Counted from the first letter of the stretch, positions 18,097-27,200 are shown. The stretch is DNA of 33,320 nt from Oxalobacter sp. (GCA_016291665.1 JAEEYE010000021.1:1-33320); one strand, 5' to 3'. The notes: generated from the sequence alone by a model not told the origin. Numbers and translations: made by a program.

Positions 18097-19149
18097 ATGT
18101 CCATCACATTGCAAGGACTGGTTGACCGTTTCGGCGGTCAATTAGTCGGTGATGGAAGTGTTACGGTGTCGCACTTTGCGCCGTTGGATAGTGCAGACGG
18201 CGACAGCATCACATTCCTCACCAATCCAAAATTCAAGAACTTAGTCGCTACTTGTCAGGCGGCTGCATTAATCATTTCCCCACGGGATAATCAAGCTGTA
18301 GGTGACCAGTTTAAGGGACAGCGCATTGTTGCACCCAACCCATATGCGTACTTTGCGCATGCCGCACAGCTTTTCCAAAGCATGAAGGCCGTCCCGCCGG
18401 AACCAGGGATCCATCCGAGTGCTTGCATTGATCCGACTGCTAAGATTGGCGAAGGGGTCACTATTGGACCGTTTGTGACCATCGAAGCGGGTGCTGAAAT
18501 TGGTGACCGTTGCCATATTGAAGCAGGTTGCTTTATCGGCCGCGGCGCTAAGGTGGGGGCTGATTGCCACTTTTTCCCACGCGTCGTTTTTATGTATGAG
18601 TGTGAAATCGGTGAACGTAGTGTCTTAAGGCCTGGTGCTGTCATTGGTTGTGAAGGCTTTGGGTTTGCCAATGAAGGTGGCGTCTGGGTCAAGATCCCAC
18701 AGACGGGGCGTGTCATTATTGGTAACGATGTCCAGATTGGGGCAAATACAACTGTTGACCGTGGCGCCTTAGCAGACACAGTTGTTGAGAATGGTGTGAA
18801 GCTCGACAACCAGATTCAGATTGGGCACAACTGCCATATCGGTGAGAATTCTGCGATGGCAGGATGCGTCGGTGTAGCAGGCAGTGCGACCTTCGGGAAG
18901 AACTGTACCGTAGGAGGTGCTGCGATGATTGGGGGGCATTTGACGATTGCCGACGGGGTGCATGTGACCGCATCGAGCGTGGTTCAAAGTTCGATTGAAA
19001 AGCGCGGCGTCTATTCCGGCTTTTATCCATTGGCACCGCACCGTGAATGGGAAAAGAGTGCCGTCTTAGTTCGTCGGCTCGGATCGATGCGAGATAAGAT
19101 CCGTGAGCTGGAAAAAGCAATACAAACCTTGAGTGGGAAAGAAAAATGA
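18097..19149 (+). CDS. lpxD: UDP-3-O-acylglucosamine N-acyltransferase
   Basis: LpxD adds the second acyl chain (amide-linked) to UDP-3-O-acyl-glucosamine in lipid A synthesis, using acyl-ACP. The 350-residue protein has a uridine-binding N-terminal domain and then a left-handed beta-helix built of hexapeptide repeats, visible from about residue 105 ([20 protein letters not shown]) onwards. The catalytic histidine is His244 in [15 protein letters not shown]-terminal helix closes the trimer. AAGG precedes the ATG by a few bases. It overlaps fabZ by 4 nt. Confidence 0.96.
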   Translation: MSITLQGLVDRFGGQLVGDGSVTVSHFAPLDSADGDSITFLTNPKFKNLVATCQAAALIISPRDNQAVGDQFKGQRIVAPNPYAYFAHAAQLFQSMKAVPPEPGIHPSACIDPTAKIGEGVTIGPFVTIEAGAEIGDRCHIEAGCFIGRGAKVGADCHFFPRVVFMYECEIGERSVLRPGAVIGCEGFGFANEGGVWVKIPQTGRVIIGNDVQIGANTTVDRGALADTVVENGVKLDNQIQIGHNCHIGENSAMAGCVGVAGSATFGKNCTVGGAAMIGGHLTIADGVHVTASSVVQSSIEKRGVYSGFYPLAPHREWEKSAVLVRRLGSMRDKIRELEKAIQTLSGKEK

Positions 19150-19616
19150 GTAGTAGTTTGAACATCCATCAGATCCGTGAATTGTTGCCACACCGTTATC
19201 CAATGCTCTTAGTCGATAAGGTGCTCGAATGGGAAGCTGGCAAGAAAATCGTTGCCATCAAAAATGTCACGGCCAATGAACCTTTCTTTAATGGGCACTT
19301 CCCGCAGCATCCTGTGATGCCTGGTGTCTTGATTATCGAAGCGATGGCTCAGGCAGCAGCGATTTTTGCGTTCATGTCTTATGCCAGCAAGCTTGATAAG
19401 GATGCGTTGGTCTATTTTGCGACGATTGATAATGCAAAATTTAAACGTCCTGTTGAACCAGGTGACCAGCTGGTTATGGAAGCAGAACTCTTAAGAAGTT
19501 CCCGTGGCATGTGGAAGTTTAAAACGCGTGGGCTTGTTGATGGCCAGGTTGCCGCAGAAGCTGAATTGATGTGCGCTATCCGTGGTGGCGTTGTTTCCCA
19601 GAAGGCAGGCGAGTAA
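19146..19616 (+). CDS. fabZ: (3R)-hydroxyacyl-ACP dehydratase FabZ
   Basis: FabZ dehydrates 3-hydroxyacyl-ACP in fatty acid elongation and competes with LpxA and LpxD for the same hydroxyacyl-ACP pool, which explains its position among lpx genes. The 156-residue hot-dog-fold protein has [12 protein letters not shown] and the active-site sequence [11 protein letters not shown] with His51. Glu65 lies in LIIEAMAQ. Its ATG overlaps the lpxD stop (ATGA), and its TAA shares one base with the lpxA ATG. Confidence 0.97.
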   Translation: MSSSLNIHQIRELLPHRYPMLLVDKVLEWEAGKKIVAIKNVTANEPFFNGHFPQHPVMPGVLIIEAMAQAAAIFAFMSYASKLDKDALVYFATIDNAKFKRPVEPGDQLVMEAELLRSSRGMWKFKTRGLVDGQVAAEAELMCAIRGGVVSQKAGE

Positions 19617-20401
19617 TGGCTATCCACCCAACGGCAATTGTCGATCCCAAAGCGGAACTGGATTCTACTGTTGATGTGGGACCTTATTCCGTCATTGGGC
19701 CACACGTCAGAATTGGTGCGAGGACACGCGTTGCTTCACATGTCGTTATTGAAGGCCATACCACGATTGGAGAAGATAATAATATTTTCCAGTTTGCCTC
19801 CTTAGGTGGCATGCCACAGGATAAAAAGTTTGCTGGTGAGACGACATACCTGGAAATTGGCAACCGCAATACCATCCGTGAATTCTGTACATTCAATGTT
19901 GGTACTGTCCAGGATGAGGGCATTACGAGATTGGGGGATGACAACTGGATTATGGCTTACGTCCATCTGGCGCACGACGTACAGGTGGGCAGCCATACGA
20001 TTTTTGCAAATAATGCACAGTTGGCCGGGCATGTCCATATCGGTGACTGGGTCATCTTGGGTGGCTTTACGCTGATCCATCAGTTCTGCCGGGTTGGTGC
20101 ACATGCGATGACTGGGTTTGGTTCGCACGTTTCACAGGATATTGCCCCATTTCTGATGGTATCTGGCTTGCCAACGACGACTTATGGCATTAATACAGTC
20201 GGCTTGCGTCGCCGTGGCTTTAGTACGTCGCAGATTACGGATATCAAACGGGCGTACAAGACGGTTTACCGCTCTGACCTGTCTTTGGAAGACGCTAAGG
20301 CCAAACTTTTGGAAGATGCAAAATCTTCTGAAGAAGCTGGGGACTACCTCCGGCAGATGTACCAATTCATCGACAAATCTGAACGCGGCTTGTTGCGTTG
20401 A
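19616..20401 (+). CDS. lpxA: Acyl-ACP--UDP-N-acetylglucosamine O-acyltransferase
   Basis: LpxA performs the first step of lipid A synthesis, transferring a 3-hydroxyacyl chain to UDP-GlcNAc. The 261-residue protein (E. coli 262) begins IHPTAIVDPKAELD with hexapeptide repeats through the first two thirds. It has catalytic His120 in HLAHDVQVG and ends in a helical C-terminal domain (SLEDAKAKLLEDAKS). I place the start at 19616, immediately at the fabZ stop; a longer in-frame reading begins inside fabZ and adds residues absent from relatives. Confidence 0.97.
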   Translation: MAIHPTAIVDPKAELDSTVDVGPYSVIGPHVRIGARTRVASHVVIEGHTTIGEDNNIFQFASLGGMPQDKKFAGETTYLEIGNRNTIREFCTFNVGTVQDEGITRLGDDNWIMAYVHLAHDVQVGSHTIFANNAQLAGHVHIGDWVILGGFTLIHQFCRVGAHAMTGFGSHVSQDIAPFLMVSGLPTTTYGINTVGLRRRGFSTSQITDIKRAYKTVYRSDLSLEDAKAKLLEDAKSSEEAGDYLRQMYQFIDKSERGLLR

Positions 20402-20436
20402 GTCACGATACGGCATCAGTGCTGAGAGGATAACGA

Positions 20437-21573
20437 ATGGAAAAAATCGCCATGGTGGCGGGGGAAACCTCCGGAGACATCCTTGGCGATGCAATCCTTT
20501 CCGCACTGTGCGCCAAATGCCCACGGACATCCTTTTATGGGATTGGTGGGCCTAGGATGGCTAAGCATGGCTTTGACAGTAAATGGCCAATTGAAAAGTT
20601 AGCCGTCAATGGGCTTTTTGAAGTTTTGGCGCACTACCGCGAAATCAAACAGATGCGTGATGGCTTGCGCGATATGATTATTGCAGACCGTCCTGCTGTT
20701 TTTGTTGGCATTGATGCACCGGAGTTCAACTTAGGCCTTGAAGTCCAATTGCGCGAAAAGGGTATCAAAACTGTTCATGTGGTGAGCCCGTCTATTTGGG
20801 CATGGCGTAAAGGTCGTATTAAAACAATTGCCAAAGCGGTTTCCCGTATTTTGGTGCTTTTCCCGTTCGAAGAAAAACTGTATCAACAGGCAGGCATTCC
20901 AGTAACCTGTATTGGCCATCCACTCGCTGAAGCGATTCCGATGGAACCGGATGTGCCGAAAGCCCGCCAGATGCTGGGTTTGGATGATTCCCGTCCTGTG
21001 GTGGCCATCCTACCGGGCTCGCGGATGTCTGAGATCAAGTACCATACGGCGCCTTTCATTGAGGCGGCGAAAATCCTGTTGGGGCGCGATCCCAATTTGC
21101 AGTTCGTTGTCCCGATGGCTGGAGACCGCCAAGAGGCTTTCTTTAAACAGCTCCTAAAGGAAAACCGGTTGGATGACTTGCCTTTGACCATCACCCAAGG
21201 ACACTCCCAGCAAGCGATTGCAGCGGCGGATGCGGTGCTTGTGGCCTCTGGCACAGCCACATTGGAAGTGGCACTGATGAAAAAACCGATGGTCATTGGT
21301 TACAAGCTGATGTGGGCGACCTGGCAGATTGCCAAGCGGATTGTCAAGCCGCCGGTTGGGTTGCCGAACATCTTGGCGGGACGGATGGTTGTTCCTGAAC
21401 TGCTCCAGTATGAGGCAACAGGGGAAAAACTGGCAGATGCTCTCTGGTTCCAATTGATAGATGCAAAGAACCGCCAGGAGTTGCACGAATGCTTTACGGC
21501 ATTACATCACTCATTATTGCGTAATATGGCGCAGACGAGTGCTGATGCGATTTTAGAGGTGGTTGCGGGCTAG
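20437..21573 (+). CDS. lpxB: Lipid-A-disaccharide synthase
   Basis: LpxB joins UDP-2,3-diacylglucosamine and lipid X into the tetraacyl disaccharide at the inner face of the inner membrane. The 378-residue GT-B glycosyltransferase starts with [16 protein letters not shown]. It contains [11 protein letters not shown], the family sequence [22 protein letters not shown] and the C-terminal [11 protein letters not shown] nucleotide-binding stretch. Length is normal. GAGAGGA lies about seven bases before the ATG. It follows lpxA by 35 nt. Confidence 0.96.
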   Translation: MEKIAMVAGETSGDILGDAILSALCAKCPRTSFYGIGGPRMAKHGFDSKWPIEKLAVNGLFEVLAHYREIKQMRDGLRDMIIADRPAVFVGIDAPEFNLGLEVQLREKGIKTVHVVSPSIWAWRKGRIKTIAKAVSRILVLFPFEEKLYQQAGIPVTCIGHPLAEAIPMEPDVPKARQMLGLDDSRPVVAILPGSRMSEIKYHTAPFIEAAKILLGRDPNLQFVVPMAGDRQEAFFKQLLKENRLDDLPLTITQGHSQQAIAAADAVLVASGTATLEVALMKKPMVIGYKLMWATWQIAKRIVKPPVGLPNILAGRMVVPELLQYEATGEKLADALWFQLIDAKNRQELHECFTALHHSLLRNMAQTSADAILEVVAG

Positions 21574-21625
21574 GCGCAAAGGTCTTGGATGTGCGTATTG
21601 GCAGAACAATAGGCTGTTGGTAAAT

Positions 21626-22261
21626 ATGGCGGATTCCCTTTCATTGTCCCTGTTTCCAGACGATACGGCATTGACTGCCATTGTCTGTGGTGCTGATGAG
21701 GCGGGAAGGGGACCAATAGCCGGTCCTGTTTATGCGGCTGCTGTGGTGTTGGATCCTGCAAATCCCATTGCAGGTCTTGCAGACTCTAAGAAACTGTCTG
21801 AACGCAAACGTGATGCGTTAGCCCCAGAAATCAGGCAGAAGGCCAAAGCCTGGGCGGTTGCGTTAGCCACGGTCGAAGAAATTGATGAACTGAACATCCT
21901 GAATGCCGCAATGCTTGCAATGAAACGTGCGATAGCATTGTTGGATGTGACGCCATCGATGGCATTGATTGACGGCAACCGTATCCCAAAGGGACTCCCA
22001 ATGCCCACGCAAGCCATCGTCAAAGGCGACGCAAAGGTACCTGAGATTTCAGCGGCCTCTATCTTGGCGAAGACGGCGCGTGATGCGCAGATGATGGTCT
22101 TGCATATGGAATATCCTCAATATGGTTTTGACCGTCATAAAGGTTATCCGACCGCATTCCATCTTGCGCAGCTTGAACAGTATGGCGTCTCGCCCGTACA
22201 TCGCCGTTCGTTTGGACCCGTTGCGCGGTTGCTTGGCAATTCAATTCAGAAGGAGCAGTAA
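21626..22261 (+). CDS. rnhB: Ribonuclease HII
   Basis: RNase HII removes single ribonucleotides and RNA-DNA hybrids from DNA. The 211-residue protein carries the active-site [14 protein letters not shown] with Asp24 and Glu25, [20 protein letters not shown], and [21 protein letters not shown] with further metal ligands, then [13 protein letters not shown]. The ATG at 21626 gives about ten residues before the core; a TTG start inside lpxB is possible but would add an atypical leader. The fabZ-lpxA-lpxB-rnhB order is common in beta- and gammaproteobacteria. Confidence 0.94.
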   Translation: MADSLSLSLFPDDTALTAIVCGADEAGRGPIAGPVYAAAVVLDPANPIAGLADSKKLSERKRDALAPEIRQKAKAWAVALATVEEIDELNILNAAMLAMKRAIALLDVTPSMALIDGNRIPKGLPMPTQAIVKGDAKVPEISAASILAKTARDAQMMVLHMEYPQYGFDRHKGYPTAFHLAQLEQYGVSPVHRRSFGPVARLLGNSIQKEQ

Positions 22262-22264
22262 ATC

Positions 22265-23005
22265 ATGGATTTTCCGTTTGACGGCAGTATTGAAGTGCCG
22301 ATTGACATTACGAATGTTCAGTGGAACCGATCCTTACGGCTTTTAGTGACCGCACCGCATCCAGATGATTTTGATGCCATCAGTGTGACACTCCGCAGGA
22401 TGGTGCAGGCTGGGCATACCCTTTTTGCAGTGGTTGCTCAGACGGGCAGTGGTATTGATTCCATCTATGGCGCGGGGATGAACCAGCAGGATAGGACGGC
22501 TTTGCGCAACCGTGAGCAGGAGTCGAGTTTTAAGTTTTTTGGGATTGAGCCTAGCCATTACCAGATTCTGGCGCTTGAGAATGAGCCCGATGACCAGGTG
22601 GCTTATAGTCAGGCCAATATTGCTGTGTTGGAAGGCATCGTGCGTGAGATTAAGCCGGATGTCTTATTCATGCCGCATGGCAATGACACCAACCGAGCGC
22701 ATCGGGATATGTGCCGGATGATGCGGGACATTGCGAAGCGCATGGATTGGCCGATTGCTTTGATGTTAAACAGCGATGTGAAGACTGTTGAGATGCGCAA
22801 GGATGTCTATACAGCTTTTGACCGTGAGGAAGCCGCTTGGAAGGGGGAGCTCCTGCGTCACCATGATTCGCAGCATCAAAGGAACCTCCGTGTCCGGGGA
22901 CATGGCTTTGATGACCGGGTATTGATGTTGAATGAACGTACCGCAAAGGGGCTGGGTCTGTCAGCCCCTTATGCTGAATCATTTGAGATTGAGCGCTGTG
23001 GTTGA
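22265..23005 (+). CDS. PIG-L family deacetylase-like protein
   Basis: The family contains zinc-dependent N-deacetylases of GlcNAc-type substrates (LmbE, MshB, BshB). The 246-residue protein shows the metal motif PHPDD at 31-35 and a downstream RAHRDM with His146 in HGNDTNRAHRD, so the zinc site looks complete. There is no signal peptide. AAGGAG inside the end of rnhB, with a 3-nt gap, indicates co-expression with rnhB. The substrate cannot be told from sequence; sugar or glycoconjugate deacetylation is only the family expectation. In many Burkholderiales this place is held by an RNA methyltransferase, so it may be a local insertion (inference). Its 3' end overlaps ppsR tail to tail by 27 bp. 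Confidence 0.8.
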   Translation: MDFPFDGSIEVPIDITNVQWNRSLRLLVTAPHPDDFDAISVTLRRMVQAGHTLFAVVAQTGSGIDSIYGAGMNQQDRTALRNREQESSFKFFGIEPSHYQILALENEPDDQVAYSQANIAVLEGIVREIKPDVLFMPHGNDTNRAHRDMCRMMRDIAKRMDWPIALMLNSDVKTVEMRKDVYTAFDREEAAWKGELLRHHDSQHQRNLRVRGHGFDDRVLMLNERTAKGLGLSAPYAESFEIERCG

Positions 23006-23857
23006 TTTAGGTGGGATACTCACCTGCTGAGCGTAGGCAGAGCGCATTTTGCTGACGATAGCAGTTGAGATTTCCTCAATCGATTTGGAAGTCGAAGACA
23101 GGTAGTTGATACCGTTCATCAGCATCATCCGTTCAGCTTGCATGACTTCCTGTCGGCAGTTGGCAAGCGATGCATAGTGGCTGTTGGGACGCCGCTCGTT
23201 CCTGACACTGGAGAGCCGCTCAGGTTGGATGGTCAGGCCAAAGAGCTTATGCTTCTGTGCTTTCAAGGCTTGCGGAAGGTCATTGCGTTCAAAGTCTTCG
23301 GGTATCAACGGGTAGTTGGCAACTTTAAGGCCATATTGCATTGCCAGATACAGGCTCGTTGGTGTCTTGCCGCTACGCGATACCCCAATTAGGATGACAT
23401 CGGCTTCTTCCAGATTTTGCTCAGAGATGCCGTCATCATGTGCCAGCGTGAAGTTGATGGCTTCCATCCGGAGCTTGTATTCTTCGTTTTCCATGTTCTG
23501 GTGGCTGAGCCCTATTTTCTGGTGAGGGGCGATCCCCAGTTCCTGACTTAATGGTTCGACAAACGGTTGGATGACATCGAGGTGTAGGGCATCTGCTAGC
23601 CGGATTTCGTCGACGAGCTCTTGGATAACCAAAGTGGAAAAGACGATGGGGGTAACACCCGAACGCTCCCTTTCAGCTTGGATCTGTAAGCGTGCCGATT
23701 GCGCTTTTTTAAGCGTATCAACAAACGGAATGTAAATCCTAGAATAGGTCACATCAAACTGTGACAGGATGGAACGGGCTAAGGCTTCCGCCGTAATGCC
23801 AGTGCCGTCTGAGACAATGTAAACAGTGCGTTGTGGGATATCGTTCTGTGCCGTCAT
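22979..23857 (-). CDS. ppsR: Phosphoenolpyruvate synthase regulatory protein (bifunctional kinase/pyrophosphorylase)
   Basis: PpsR inactivates PEP synthase by ADP-dependent phosphorylation of a threonine and reactivates it by Pi-dependent removal, so it gates gluconeogenic PEP formation. The 292-residue DUF299 protein has YIVSDGTGITAEALARSILSQF at the N-terminus and the P-loop GVSRSGKT at 158-165, both family signatures. GAGG lies about six bases before the ATG. It is divergent from its target ppsA, the usual pairing. Its last codons overlap the PIG-L gene on the other strand. Confidence 0.95.
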   Translation of the reverse strand: MTAQNDIPQRTVYIVSDGTGITAEALARSILSQFDVTYSRIYIPFVDTLKKAQSARLQIQAERERSGVTPIVFSTLVIQELVDEIRLADALHLDVIQPFVEPLSQELGIAPHQKIGLSHQNMENEEYKLRMEAINFTLAHDDGISEQNLEEADVILIGVSRSGKTPTSLYLAMQYGLKVANYPLIPEDFERNDLPQALKAQKHKLFGLTIQPERLSSVRNERRPNSHYASLANCRQEVMQAERMMLMNGINYLSSTSKSIEEISTAIVSKMRSAYAQQVSIPPKSTTALNLK

Positions 23858-23902
23858 GGGAAACCTCGCTTCGCATAATGGGTGATTGCCTGTCTTTCAG
23901 TC

Positions 23903-23908
23903 AGTATA
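23903..23908 (-). promoter_or_regulatory. Candidate -10 element for ppsR
   Basis: On the minus strand TATACT reads at 23908-23903, about 46 nt before the ppsR start. The -35 region would fall in the palindrome at 23916-23935, and no good -35 hexamer is seen there. Confidence 0.35.
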
Positions 23909-23915
23909 CCTTTTC

Positions 23916-23935
23916 TTGATGTCGATAAACATCAA
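23916..23935. promoter_or_regulatory. Palindromic operator candidate between ppsR and ppsA
   Basis: A perfect inverted repeat, TTGATGT (23916-23922) and ACATCAA (23929-23935) with a 6-bp spacer, lies in the 173-bp divergent gap. It covers the spacer and -35 region of the ppsR promoter candidate and centres about 50 bp upstream of the expected ppsA transcription start. The form suits a dimeric repressor or activator; the protein is unknown. Confidence 0.4.
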
Positions 23936-23963
23936 AATGTGAGTAACAAAGTCCCCAAAGCAG

Positions 23964-23969
23964 TACAAT
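23964..23969 (+). promoter_or_regulatory. Candidate -10 element for ppsA
   Basis: TACAAT (5 of 6 consensus bases) lies 61 bp before the ppsA ATG. The -35 region is poor, which would fit an activator-dependent promoter. Confidence 0.35.
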
Positions 23970-24030
23970 TATTCTTTGAGACAAGTTAAGGGCTTTGCCG
24001 AGAAGTCCGATCTATCTGCAGGAGAACAGT

Positions 24031-26466
24031 ATGCCAGAAACTGCAAACAGAGTTATCGACAAACAGACGGCCTATGTCATCCCATTCGACCAGCTTCGGA
24101 TGACCGATGTGTCTTTGGTTGGCGGCAAGAATGCTTCTTTGGGTGAGATGATCAGTCAGCTGAGTGCAAAACGCGTCAGGGTGCCTGAAGGCTTTGCAAC
24201 GACATCGCTTGCTTTCCGAGATTTCCTCTCCTACAGGCCTGAAGGCGGCCAGACATTGGGTGAACGTATTGAGAACCGCCTGAAAAACATTGACATCAAC
24301 AATGTCAAAGAACTTAGTGAGGCAGGCGCAGACATCCGGCAGTGGATTACTAGCACACCCTTGCAGCCTGAGTTGGAAGCGCAGATTTTGGCGTATTACA
24401 ACCAGATGCTCGATGCGATTCCTAGCGGTGAGCTTTCTGTTGCAGTGCGTTCGTCGTCCACCGTTGAAGATTCGTACAACGCATCCTTTGCAGGGCAGCA
24501 GGAGACTTATCTGAACATCGTTGGGGCGGAAAACCTCCTAGATGCCGTGCGGCTGGTTTTTGCATCGCTCTATAGTGACCGTGTGATTTCCTACCGTCAA
24601 ACACGCGGCTTCAGGCATTCGGAAGTCGCGATTTCCGTGGGCATCCAGAGGATGGTACGCTCAGACCGTGGGTGTGCCGGAGCCATGTTTACTCTGGATA
24701 CGGAGTCCGGCTTTAGGGAAGTGGTCTTCATCACATCGAGTTACGGCTTGGGGGAAACAGTGATGCAGGGGGCGGTCACTCCGGATGAATTTTATGTCCA
24801 TAAACCGATGTTGGAACGTGGCCGTAAGGCCATCATCCGCCGGAACTTGGGTAGCAAACTCGTCCAGACTGTTTTTGCCGATGAATGCAAGGCGGGGGCT
24901 TCTACGAAAATGGTTGCTGTCCCTGAAGAGATGCGCAACCGTTTCTCACTGACAGATGCTGATGTCATGGAACTGGCGGAATTTGCCGTGACGATTGAGC
25001 GGCACTACGGCTGCCCGATGGATATCGAATGGGGAAAGGATGGTATCGATGGCAGGCTTTATATCCTGCAGGCTCGTTCTGATACGGCGGGTTCTCAACT
25101 CTCGGGTGATTCAGTCCAGGTCTTCAAACTCAAGGAAAACGGCAATGTCATTGCAACAGGCCGTGCAATCGGCCAGAAGGTTGGTGTCGGACGGGTCAGG
25201 ATTGTGAGGACGCCTGATGAGATGCATTTGATCCAGGATGGAGACATCTTGGTTGCTGATATGCCTGATCCGGATTGGGAGCCTGTGATGCGCAAGGCGG
25301 CTGCGATTGTGACCAACCGTGGTGGTCGGACATGTCATGCGGCGATTATTGCACGTGAAATTGGCGTGCCTGCAGTGGTCGGCTGTGGCAATGTCACCGA
25401 GACATTAAAAGACGGGCAGTTGGTGACGGTCAGTTGTGCCGAAGGGGATAGCGGCCGTGTTTATGACGGGCCTGTAGAGATGGAAGAATCCCGCATTACT
25501 TATGGAGAACTTCCAGTATTGCCTGTTAGGCTATTCATGAATATTGGGAATCCACAGTTGGCGTTCAAGTTGCAGGCAATCCCAAATGCCGGTGTCGGTC
25601 TCGTCCGTCTGGAGTTTGTGATCAACGAAATCGGTATTCATCCGAATGCAATCCTTTCTTATCCGAATGTGGACGCTGATCTCAAAGTGGCGATTGAATC
25701 CGTTGCCAAAGGGTATGGTTCACCACGTGAGTACTATGTCCAGAAACTTGTTGAAGGGATTGCTACCATAGGGGCGGCTTTCTGGCCGAAACCGGTTATC
25801 GTCCGTCTCTCTGACATCAAGTCCAATGGTTACCGTGCGTTGATGGGGGGAACCCGTTACGAGCCAGAGGAAGAAAACCCGATGCTGGGCTTTAGGGGAG
25901 CGTCGCGTTACCTGGCGCCGAATTTTGCCGAAGCCTTCAACATGGAATGCGAAGCCTTGAAGTATGTCCGAAATGAAATTGGGCTTACCAATATAGAAGT
26001 GATGGTGCCGTTTGTCAGGACGGTTAAACAGGCTCAATCCGTCATTGATTTGTTGGCCGTCAATGGGTTGCGCCGTCATGAAAATGGCCTGCGCATCATC
26101 ATGATGTGCGAAGTCCCATCGAACGCCATTTTGGTCGATCAGTTCTTGGAACTCTTTGATGGTTTGTCGATTGGCTCGAATGATTTGACGCAGCTCACTT
26201 TGGGACTTGATCGGGCATCAGGTATTGAACAGGTGATGTCGGACTTCGATGAGCGTGATCCGGCTGTAATGGCATTGATTGCGAGGGTTATTGCTGAATG
26301 TAATGCCCAAGGCAAGTACATTGGTATCTGTGGTCAGGGGCCGTCCGACCATTCAGACTTGGCATTGTGGCTGATGAAAAACGGTATTGACGCGATTTCC
26401 CTGAATCCTGATGCTGTTGTGCCGACGTGGAAAATCCTAGCAGACAGCCAGATCAACTGCTGTTGA
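24031..26466 (+). CDS. ppsA: Phosphoenolpyruvate synthase
   Basis: PpsA converts pyruvate and ATP to PEP, AMP and phosphate, the entry to gluconeogenesis from C3 compounds. The 811-residue protein (E. coli 792) has the N-terminal ATP-grasp domain starting with SLVGGKNASLGEM and AVRSSSTVEDS. The swivelling phosphohistidine domain has His436 in GGRTCHAAIIARE, and the C-terminal PEP-binding barrel ends with Cys767 in GICGQGPSD. The threonine two residues before His436 is the site that PpsR modifies in the family. AGGAG six bases before the ATG fixes the start at 24031. No clear terminator follows. Confidence 0.97.
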   Translation: MPETANRVIDKQTAYVIPFDQLRMTDVSLVGGKNASLGEMISQLSAKRVRVPEGFATTSLAFRDFLSYRPEGGQTLGERIENRLKNIDINNVKELSEAGADIRQWITSTPLQPELEAQILAYYNQMLDAIPSGELSVAVRSSSTVEDSYNASFAGQQETYLNIVGAENLLDAVRLVFASLYSDRVISYRQTRGFRHSEVAISVGIQRMVRSDRGCAGAMFTLDTESGFREVVFITSSYGLGETVMQGAVTPDEFYVHKPMLERGRKAIIRRNLGSKLVQTVFADECKAGASTKMVAVPEEMRNRFSLTDADVMELAEFAVTIERHYGCPMDIEWGKDGIDGRLYILQARSDTAGSQLSGDSVQVFKLKENGNVIATGRAIGQKVGVGRVRIVRTPDEMHLIQDGDILVADMPDPDWEPVMRKAAAIVTNRGGRTCHAAIIAREIGVPAVVGCGNVTETLKDGQLVTVSCAEGDSGRVYDGPVEMEESRITYGELPVLPVRLFMNIGNPQLAFKLQAIPNAGVGLVRLEFVINEIGIHPNAILSYPNVDADLKVAIESVAKGYGSPREYYVQKLVEGIATIGAAFWPKPVIVRLSDIKSNGYRALMGGTRYEPEEENPMLGFRGASRYLAPNFAEAFNMECEALKYVRNEIGLTNIEVMVPFVRTVKQAQSVIDLLAVNGLRRHENGLRIIMMCEVPSNAILVDQFLELFDGLSIGSNDLTQLTLGLDRASGIEQVMSDFDERDPAVMALIARVIAECNAQGKYIGICGQGPSDHSDLALWLMKNGIDAISLNPDAVVPTWKILADSQINCC

Positions 26467-26640
26467 TAGGGAAAATGGGAAGTCCAGAAGGCGTTGGGGA
26501 AGTTAATATACCTAAATAGGTTTTGAAAGCGCTTGGCGTGACACCCTGAGAATGGATTTATTTTCTCTATGACGGTAAGACTGTCCTTGTTGTCAATGCT
26601 GCTGTTTAAGCGATGCATTAGCTTTGTGCAAGATTTCTAG

Positions 26641-26937
26641 CTATCTTGAGATACTGTTCCTGTTGATTGTGACGCTGTAAAGCTGTTTGATTTCCGAAGC
26701 CATCCTCCTGTCTCTTGCCGTGCAGGTGACGGAAAATGACCTTCTCATGTAGGTAGGGATCCTGGCGCAAAAGTTTCCTTGGAAGCTTTGGATGCAGATA
26801 CGCCATTCCTGTTTCAGTTGGCTTTTCAGTTGTTTTTTTGCCCTTGCCCCAGTTTTAGGTGTTCCAGGTGTTCTAGGTGTTCCAGATTTGTACCTCTTTG
26901 ATTTGTAATGGTAATTTTTATCATTCCCGAGAACACC
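26641..26937 (-). pseudogene. Open frame without start codon, unrecognised remnant
   Basis: Between a TGA (26938-26940) and a TAG (26641-26643) on the minus strand 98 codons stay open with no usable start near the beginning. The peptide is basic: it contains NDKNYHYKSKRYKSG, then Thr-Pro-rich GTPRTPGTP from the nonamer repeats, then KTGARAKKQLKSQLKQEW. It could be the tail of a lost gene. An overlapping frame (26618-26806) starting with ATG is equally unrecognised. I assign no function. Confidence 0.25.
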
Positions 26938-26990
26938 TCATTTTCTGCCAGGTGTTCCAGGTGTTCCTAAGAACACCGTGAACACCAGAA
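26857..26990. repeat. Cluster of AGGTGTTCY nonamers, direct and inverted
   Basis: Three exact tandem copies run 26857-26865, 26866-26874 and 26875-26883, and two more at 26950-26958 and 26959-26967. The reverse complement GAACACC occurs at 26931-26937, 26971-26977 and 26980-26986. The copies at 26960-26966 and 26971-26977 can form a perfect 7-bp hairpin with a CTAA loop. Iterons of a replication origin, operator sites, or low-complexity coding remnant (Gly-Thr-Pro or Glu-His-Leu repeats on the minus strand) are all possible. Confidence 0.75.
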
Positions 26991-27040
26991 AATGGAGACG
27001 CAGGGCTAATTTGAACTGGTTATTGGAACTGCCCTGCTCA

Positions 27041-27163
27041 CCCCCCCCCCATTTCAAATTCCTGATATACCAGTCAGCCGAAGCCGATGTATCTGTCAAT
27101 GCCATCATCAACGATGAAACCATCTGGTTTTTATGTTTCCCCATTCCAAAAACGCTGAAGTAG
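27041..27163 (+). pseudogene. RhuM-like N-terminal fragment
   Basis: Frame +2 from 27050 reads HFKFLIYQSAEADVSVNA, then IINDETIW ending at 27127. This resembles the start of RhuM / virulence-type proteins, in which an (F/L)xxYQ strand, a short variable stretch and (K/D)DETxWLTQ lead into a helix-turn-helix. Here the match breaks right after the Trp and the frame stops at 27163. Ten C residues (27041-27050) sit where the start codon should be. The assignment is from memory of the family, so it is tentative. Confidence 0.4.
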
Positions 27164-27176
27164 GGTGGGGAAAAGT

Positions 27177-27200
27177 GGAAACACTGCGCGCAGTGCTTCC
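27177..27200 (-). terminator. Hairpin after the MTH1187 gene, possible terminator
   Basis: A 24-bp near-perfect palindrome has core CACTGCGCGCAGTG at 27182-27195 and outer GGAA/TTCC arms with one A/C mismatch. It lies 12 nt beyond the stop of the minus-strand gene. On that strand the tail is only ACTTTT, so termination efficiency is uncertain. Confidence 0.4.

Noticed and set aside
26618-26806. 62-residue minus-strand frame with ATG in the gene-poor stretch
   Set aside because: No ribosome site, no recognised family, and it overlaps a longer open frame in another register; kept only as part of the remnant region.
26857-26990. CRISPR array
   Set aside because: Units are only 9 bp, directly abutting or irregularly spaced, in both orientations, with no spacers and no cas genes nearby.
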